This document shows, piece after piece, positions 59,839 through 64,000 of a DNA stretch of 64,000 nt. The stretch comes from Ganoderma boninense (taxonomy: Eukaryota > Basidiomycota > Agaricomycetes > Polyporales > Polyporaceae), in assembly GCA_002900995.3 (NCBI GenBank), contig CM035306.1, positions 3,878,100-3,942,099 on the forward strand, written 5' to 3'. The notes beneath the pieces were generated by a model, which was not told the DNA's origin, did not search any database, and saw only the letters and a program-made list of their open reading frames with translations. The stretch's first letter is position 1. Each line of letters starts with the position of its first letter. A program made the translations under genes and the position numbers.

Positions 59839-61229
59839 TCAAACTTTCCCCCATACCGCCGCTAGCCGATCCACCTCGTCCCCGTCCCTCCCCAAGAACC
59901 CAACCAGCCCAAACCCGCTCGGCGCGTCGTACGTCACGCAATCGCTCGTCCCTGTCCCCGCCTCGACCGTCCGTCCCGCGCTCGTCGTCGCCTGCATGTA
60001 GAAGATGCGCGTGTGGCCGTTGTACTTGTCCTGGCACAGCAGCACGCTCGCGACGTACTCGTCCGCCGCGAGCGCGATGCTCACGGGCGAGCCCCCAGAG
60101 CCCCCATGCACGAACCCGGCGCCGCTCGTCAGGTTCAGCATGACCGCGTCGAGGCGCGCCGCCCCGCGCAGCGTCAGCGTCGCGCCCGCGGGCGACAGCG
60201 ACGGCGCCGCGGGCAGCGCGGGCACGTCGGAGAACCACGTGCCGTGCGGCCCGCCCCAGAAGTCGGACTGGCGGAGGCCCGCGGCCGCGGCCCACGCGAG
60301 GCGGATGAGGATCGGGTTGTGGTCGGTCAGGATGTCGCCGTCGGGCTGGAGGAAGTCGTCCGAGACGTAGTGGAAGGACGTCGCGTTGAGGGCGAGGAGG
60401 CGCGAGCCGCGGAAGAAGAGCTTGTCGACGGTCTCGCACGCGTCCGTCGTGGACGGGTTCGTGCAGATCGACTCGACGGACGGCGGCGTGCCCGCGTGCT
60501 CGAGCGCGACCCAGGCGTCGGTGAGGCCGTTCTGCGTCGTGAAGAGCGCGATGTTGTCGGCGGTGCGCGTGTAGCGCGAGTTCGTGTCGCCGAAGACGAG
60601 GACAGCGTTGCCGACCGAGTAGGCGTCGATCTGGTTCGCGACTTGCTGGATGTTGGCGGTGCGCGCGGCCTCGTCGCCGTCTTCGGTGCTGTGGATGTGG
60701 GATGCGGATGGTGAGATGTGCTCGCTGATCAGCATTCCAGGATCACATACCCGGCGTCAGCGTGCAAGTTGTACACGTCAATCCAAACTCCGTCATCGAC
60801 CTTGACCCGCATGAAGGTGAACCCCTTCGGGGTCAAGCAATCGTCGCCCGAAGCGTCGGAACATTGGTCCCACTCGATGCGCTCGAAGTCGATCCAGTCA
60901 AAGTTCGACAACGTGTTCAGGCCCGATCCGAAGGGTACGCCGCCGCTGGTCGCCGTCCGGTACGTGTGGTTGTCGAACTCGTACAAGGTAGCATGGTAGT
61001 TGAAATCCTCCTGGACGTGGATGATGTCGTAGCCGAGCTCGGCGAACGCGGTGCCAATAGTTGCGGTGTTCGTCGTTTTGTCGCCGGGCACGTCGTTGCC
61101 CTGCAGGATCTGAGGCAGACCGGCGACATTCATGGAGAGTGCGGTCAGAGAGCCGCTGGTGGCCGCCATGGTGGCCGGAATGGCGGCCGAGGCTACGAGG
61201 ACGACGAGGGATGCCAGTGAACGGGCCAT
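59839..61229 (-). CDS. Secreted endonuclease/exonuclease/phosphatase-fold enzyme with C-terminal jacalin-like lectin domain
   Basis: Seen: two exons, 61229-60751 and 60688-59839, in phase, 442 residues. A signal peptide (MARSLASLVVLVASAAIPAT, cleaved near residue 22) is followed by the EEP fold: LTALSMNVAGLP (Asn), IIHVQED (catalytic Glu), VYNLHADAG (Asp/His), VLVFGDTNSRY (Asp/Asn) and LTDHNPILIRL (Asp-His). From about residue 310 there is a jacalin-like beta-prism: GPHGTWFSDVP, GAGFVHGGSGGSPVS, then GFGLVGFLGRDGDEVDRLAA. Known: EEP enzymes hydrolyse phosphodiester or phosphomonoester bonds (DNases, sphingomyelinases, inositol phosphatases); jacalin domains bind glycans. Inference: an extracellular phosphoesterase targeted to a sugar-bearing surface. 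The exact substrate is not decided by these motifs. A TATA-like box lies about 80 nt upstream. Confidence 0.85.
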
Positions 61230-61305
61230 TGCAGCGCTGGAACTAGGAGGAAAGAGCCAGTGCCGACGTTGTCGTCAGAGTCACAAGTGCTCAGGCAGTC
61301 CTCGT

Positions 61306-61312
61306 CCTTATA
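61306..61312 (-). promoter_or_regulatory. TATA-like box of the secreted phosphoesterase gene
   Basis: TATAAGG on the minus strand, about 80 nt upstream of the ATG at 61229, in a position suited to a core promoter. Confidence 0.5.
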
Positions 61313-62730
61313 GCGAGACACTCTCAAAAGGACCGACAGACGAGTTTCTACCATGCTTCCGATGGTGCCTGCCAGTGCCATTGCAGCGTCGCATGTGACG
61401 GGATGCGCCTGGTCTTCCCGGACTTCAGGAGTTCGGTAGAACCGCAGGAATCTCGTGCTCGTGCGCATTGTCAGAGGGTGGCCACAAGGTCAGCGATGTC
61501 GAGCCAATGACAAGCCGCACGGACCGCAGCCTAAACTAGCTTGTTGTGAGGTTCTGGTCTTCTGGGATCAAGCGGCCTTCTCCGGCGAAGGCTCGTACCG
61601 ATTCGTATGCTGGAGCCTGTGAAGGTGCGCATGCGTTGTGGAGCAAGCGCCGGAGGTCGGCCCCCTTCTGCATCATAAGCGAGAAACGTGAGCACCATGT
61701 AATAGGGCAAAGCGATATGCTGGCACGTACAATGATAGCGGATATATTTCCTCCCGGTCGGACCTGAATATGTTCTTGAGGATGTCTCGAGAGACTCGCC
61801 TGACATGGATGCGTCGGCAGAGTCGCTTTCATGATAACTGGCACTCCGAGATGGCCAGCGATTGGTTACCGGTTACCTAACACGGGCAGGGCTTTTCAGG
61901 GCCGACAACCTGCATATGCCTGGATTACATGTCATTATCAAGTCCCCGTTACTCGGTGTATGCGATGCTTACGATTTCTAGGTGTAGACCAGTTGGCACC
62001 GGGACTCAAAAGTTCGTGCTGTAACCAGGAGACTAATCGGGGTCACGACCAGGACAGTGTTTCACGACATGGAATTCAACGCTATCTGTAGTGTAGCGAC
62101 GCACATTACACTTCGGACGAGCTTGGGTGTGCCCGCCCTCACGCACTTTGCTGCTGCCCTACCAGTGCTGTAAGCTGTAGTCTTCCCAGGACTACGCACA
62201 TGATGACGATACCTAAGCACACTTACGTAGCAGCAGCAATCCGCCTGTGAGTCCTGAGACGGTAGAACGAAAGGCTTAAGCTCGATGAAGGTAGGTGCAC
62301 ACATACGAATCGGATATAGAGACGAGAGGAAGAGGGAGCAGCGAACTGAGGGCGGAACGCGCATGAGTGCCAGGGGTCCACTTCCAAGTTAGTGCGTTGG
62401 CACCGCTTACGTCAGTACTTACTATGTAGTACTTACTTACTCCTGGGAGGCTATTAGCCTAGGTATTGAGCTACTTACAGCACACCACTTGCTTCGCCAG
62501 AGACTGATCCAGCTGTATGCGCATCACTGGGGGTGCGCCGCGAGCCACGCTTGATGGACTGTAAGGTCTGCCTGCGAGCAAGGTGGCTCGCATCAGTAAA
62601 ATGACAATCTCTGATCCTGCCCTGGACAGCCACCGTCCAGTGGCCAGACCTCCGAACTTCTTACAAGAAATCACAGCCCGTGAGCAAATCTGCTAATTTT
62701 ATCCTATTCCTTCCGCAAATTCGGGAGTCG

Positions 62731-62928
62731 GAAGGATATGAAGAAGAGAATGAAAACGAGCCTGAAAATGGGTAAGTGGCTGGGGAATGCGTGACCGCCT
62801 TTTCTCACCGTCCTCACCCAGCTCCGACGCTGCCGAGTGCGATGACAACAATGATTCAGATCACCTACCAACGCCTGGCGTGATGCGAAAGAAGCACAGG
62901 GTTCTAAAGGTGAGCTTTCTCAATAACA
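62731..62928 (+). pseudogene. Exon-intron fragment, copy 1 of a direct duplication
   Basis: Reads as two short exons: ESEGYEEENENEPENG up to a GTAAGT donor at 62773, then after a CACCCAG acceptor SDAAECDDNNDSDHLPTPG and VMRKKHRVLK up to a GTGAGC donor. The acidic-then-basic character resembles the disordered N-terminal exons of the DUF6532-like gene, but I cannot assign the family. No further exons follow. Confidence 0.5.
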
Positions 62929-63130
62929 AGCAGTCTTTGCATGTCAGAGGTCCATAGGTCGAGGTCGGCACCGTCACGTAGTAGCTACGGCTTCGTGTGC
63001 CAATGTCAGGTAAAATGGGCCCTATCATACATAATATCCGAGTCTATGAACATGCATCCAGATCTCCCAGTCCTGTGCAAGTTTTACTGATGAACGCCAA
63101 TCGGCTGTGAGCCGCTAGTCCTTCAGTTTC

Positions 63131-63327
63131 GGAAGGGCTTGAAGAAGAGAATGAAATGCGTCTGAGTCGTGTGAGACTTCCTCTTTCGCTGCCTTTCTCT
63201 ATCCTCACCTAGCTCCAACTGTGCCGAGTGCGACGACAACAATGATCGTCGTCATACTATCGACTGGCATGCTCATATCGCTGATGCGAAAGAAGCCACG
63301 GTTCTAAAAGTGAGCTTTCCCAATAAC
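63131..63327 (+). pseudogene. Exon-intron fragment, copy 2 of a direct duplication
   Basis: Similar to 62731-62928 at an offset of 400 bp. Shared stretches include GAAGAAGAGAATGAAA, GCCGAGTGCGA, ACAACAATGAT, GATGCGAAAGAAG and GTTCTAAA. The first donor is lost (CTGAGTCG in place of GTAAGT) and the frame is open only in parts, so this is the more decayed copy. Confidence 0.55.
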
Positions 63328-63453
63328 GCTTTATTTTCGCGTGCACACTCTTTACTTACTCCTAAATTCACCATGGTCAACACAAACCTGCATAGCTGCA
63401 CTCCTTGTGCTTTGGATGGTCCTTGTCTAGCAGGGTACACCACAATCATTTAT

Positions 63454-63460
63454 TATATAA
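63454..63460 (+). promoter_or_regulatory. TATA box of the right-end RING gene
   Basis: TATATAA about 105 nt upstream of the ATG at 63564, within a local AT-rich patch. Confidence 0.45.
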
Positions 63461-63563
63461 TCTAAGGTTGCCGCCGCGCGCGCACGCAGCCGCATATCTC
63501 TAGTCGCCGATCAATCCAAATATCGCTTTCTGACTCCTGCTCCCATCCACGAGCCATCTCACA

Positions 63564-64000
63564 ATGTCGTTCATTTGCAGGATCTGCCTCGATGGACTCC
63601 AGAACAAGACCGCAATGTCCACCACATGTGGCCACATCTTCTGCGCCGAATGCGCGACCTACCACTTTGCGCAGAACCGCTCCATATGTCCAGTCTGTCG
63701 CAGGCCCCAAACCTTCGACCAGCTGATACGCCTCTTCCCAGAGTACGGAAGCACCTCTGAAGACCCTCTCAGCGTGCCAAGCATGCCAATACCGCAGGCC
63801 CATGCCCCCCAAATGCCGCAGCCCCCCCAAATTCCGCAGCCACCCCTCATGCAACACCCCATACCCGCCCGCAGATCTGGCGAGCCCACAGCCACAGCCC
63901 ACCCCTCGAACACAACCGATTTCACCACCTCACGCGCCCGGCCCACCCCCGCACCCCCGCACGCGCGACGTCGCGACCTCCGCATACCGCTGTCCGGCAA
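63564..64000 (+). CDS. RING-finger protein, paralogue of the gene at 56092, cut by the window end
   Basis: Seen: open from ATG 63564 to the window edge without a stop, 145 residues visible. The RING (residues 5-47) reads CRICLDGLQNKTAMSTTCGH then IFCAECATYHFAQNRSICPVC. It shares with the 56092 gene the layout CxICLD...TTCGHI(Y/F)C...CAT(F/Y)HF, and (DQ)(M/L)IRL(Y/F)P just after the ring. The next part is Pro/Gln-rich (AHAPQMPQPPQIPQPPLMQH) and then Ser/Thr/Pro-rich, unlike the acidic linker of its paralogue. Known: RING domains of this type act in ubiquitin transfer. A coiled-coil part, if present, would lie beyond the window. Confidence 0.8.
   Translation, partial: MSFICRICLDGLQNKTAMSTTCGHIFCAECATYHFAQNRSICPVCRRPQTFDQLIRLFPEYGSTSEDPLSVPSMPIPQAHAPQMPQPPQIPQPPLMQHPIPARRSGEPTATAHPSNTTDFTTSRARPTPAPPHARRRDLRIPLSG

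Larger units (their letters stand above)
61230..63453. other. Intergenic stretch holding a degenerate duplicated fragment
   Basis: No complete gene. Holds the promoter of the secreted phosphoesterase at its left end, ACTTAC motifs at about 62414-62441 and 62471, and two related ~200-bp segments (62731-62928 and 63131-63327), listed separately. Confidence 0.55.

Overview
The window reads as nuclear DNA of a basidiomycete fungus, most likely an Agaricomycete and possibly a polypore. Genes are split by many introns of about 45-75 nt with GTNNGT donors and YAG acceptors, and base composition is GC-rich. The families present fit: a Plavaka-type DNA transposon, a DUF6532-like gene, an Ecl1-type zinc-finger protein, F-box and RING families, and an intron-rich hAT element. 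Nothing bacterial (operons, ribosome binding sites, CRISPR) is seen. Exon models below were built by hand from conserved protein blocks, splice signals and codon phase.

Layout. 1-3134: no gene recognised. 3135-~6848 (-): a ten-exon WDR26/Gid7 homologue of the GID/CTLH ubiquitin ligase. 6849-15002: gene-poor. 15003-16477 (-): Ecl1-family zinc-finger protein. 16478-28458: about 12 kb with no supportable gene, rich in short repeats and an ACTTAC/GTAAGT-type motif.

28459-40913 is a nested mobile region. Matching 22-bp terminal inverted repeats enclose a Plavaka transposase gene (-) and a divergent DUF6532-like gene (+). The first coding exon of the DUF6532-like gene is split by a 4,248-bp hAT transposon (32868-37115) with an 8-bp target duplication (CTCCTAGC). 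All exon phases of the DUF6532-like gene agree once the hAT is ignored, so the hAT arrived later.

42643-64000 is a normal gene-dense segment: VPS54 (-) and a metaxin-like SAM subunit (+) share a 260-bp divergent promoter. They are followed by a Kre9/Knh1-like Ser/Thr-rich secreted protein (-), an F-box protein (+), an F-box/nucleotidyltransferase-like protein (-), a C2H2+RING protein (-), a RING/coiled-coil protein (+), a methyltransferase (+), a secreted endonuclease/phosphatase-fold enzyme fused to a jacalin-like domain (-), and a second RING paralogue (+) running off the right end.

Several otherwise well-conserved genes each carry one apparent 1-2 nt frame break, some in G/C runs. These may be sequencing indels or real lesions; reads would decide. 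The genes do not form one pathway. The most interesting structure is the Plavaka element carrying a second DUF6532-like gene and disrupted by the hAT.
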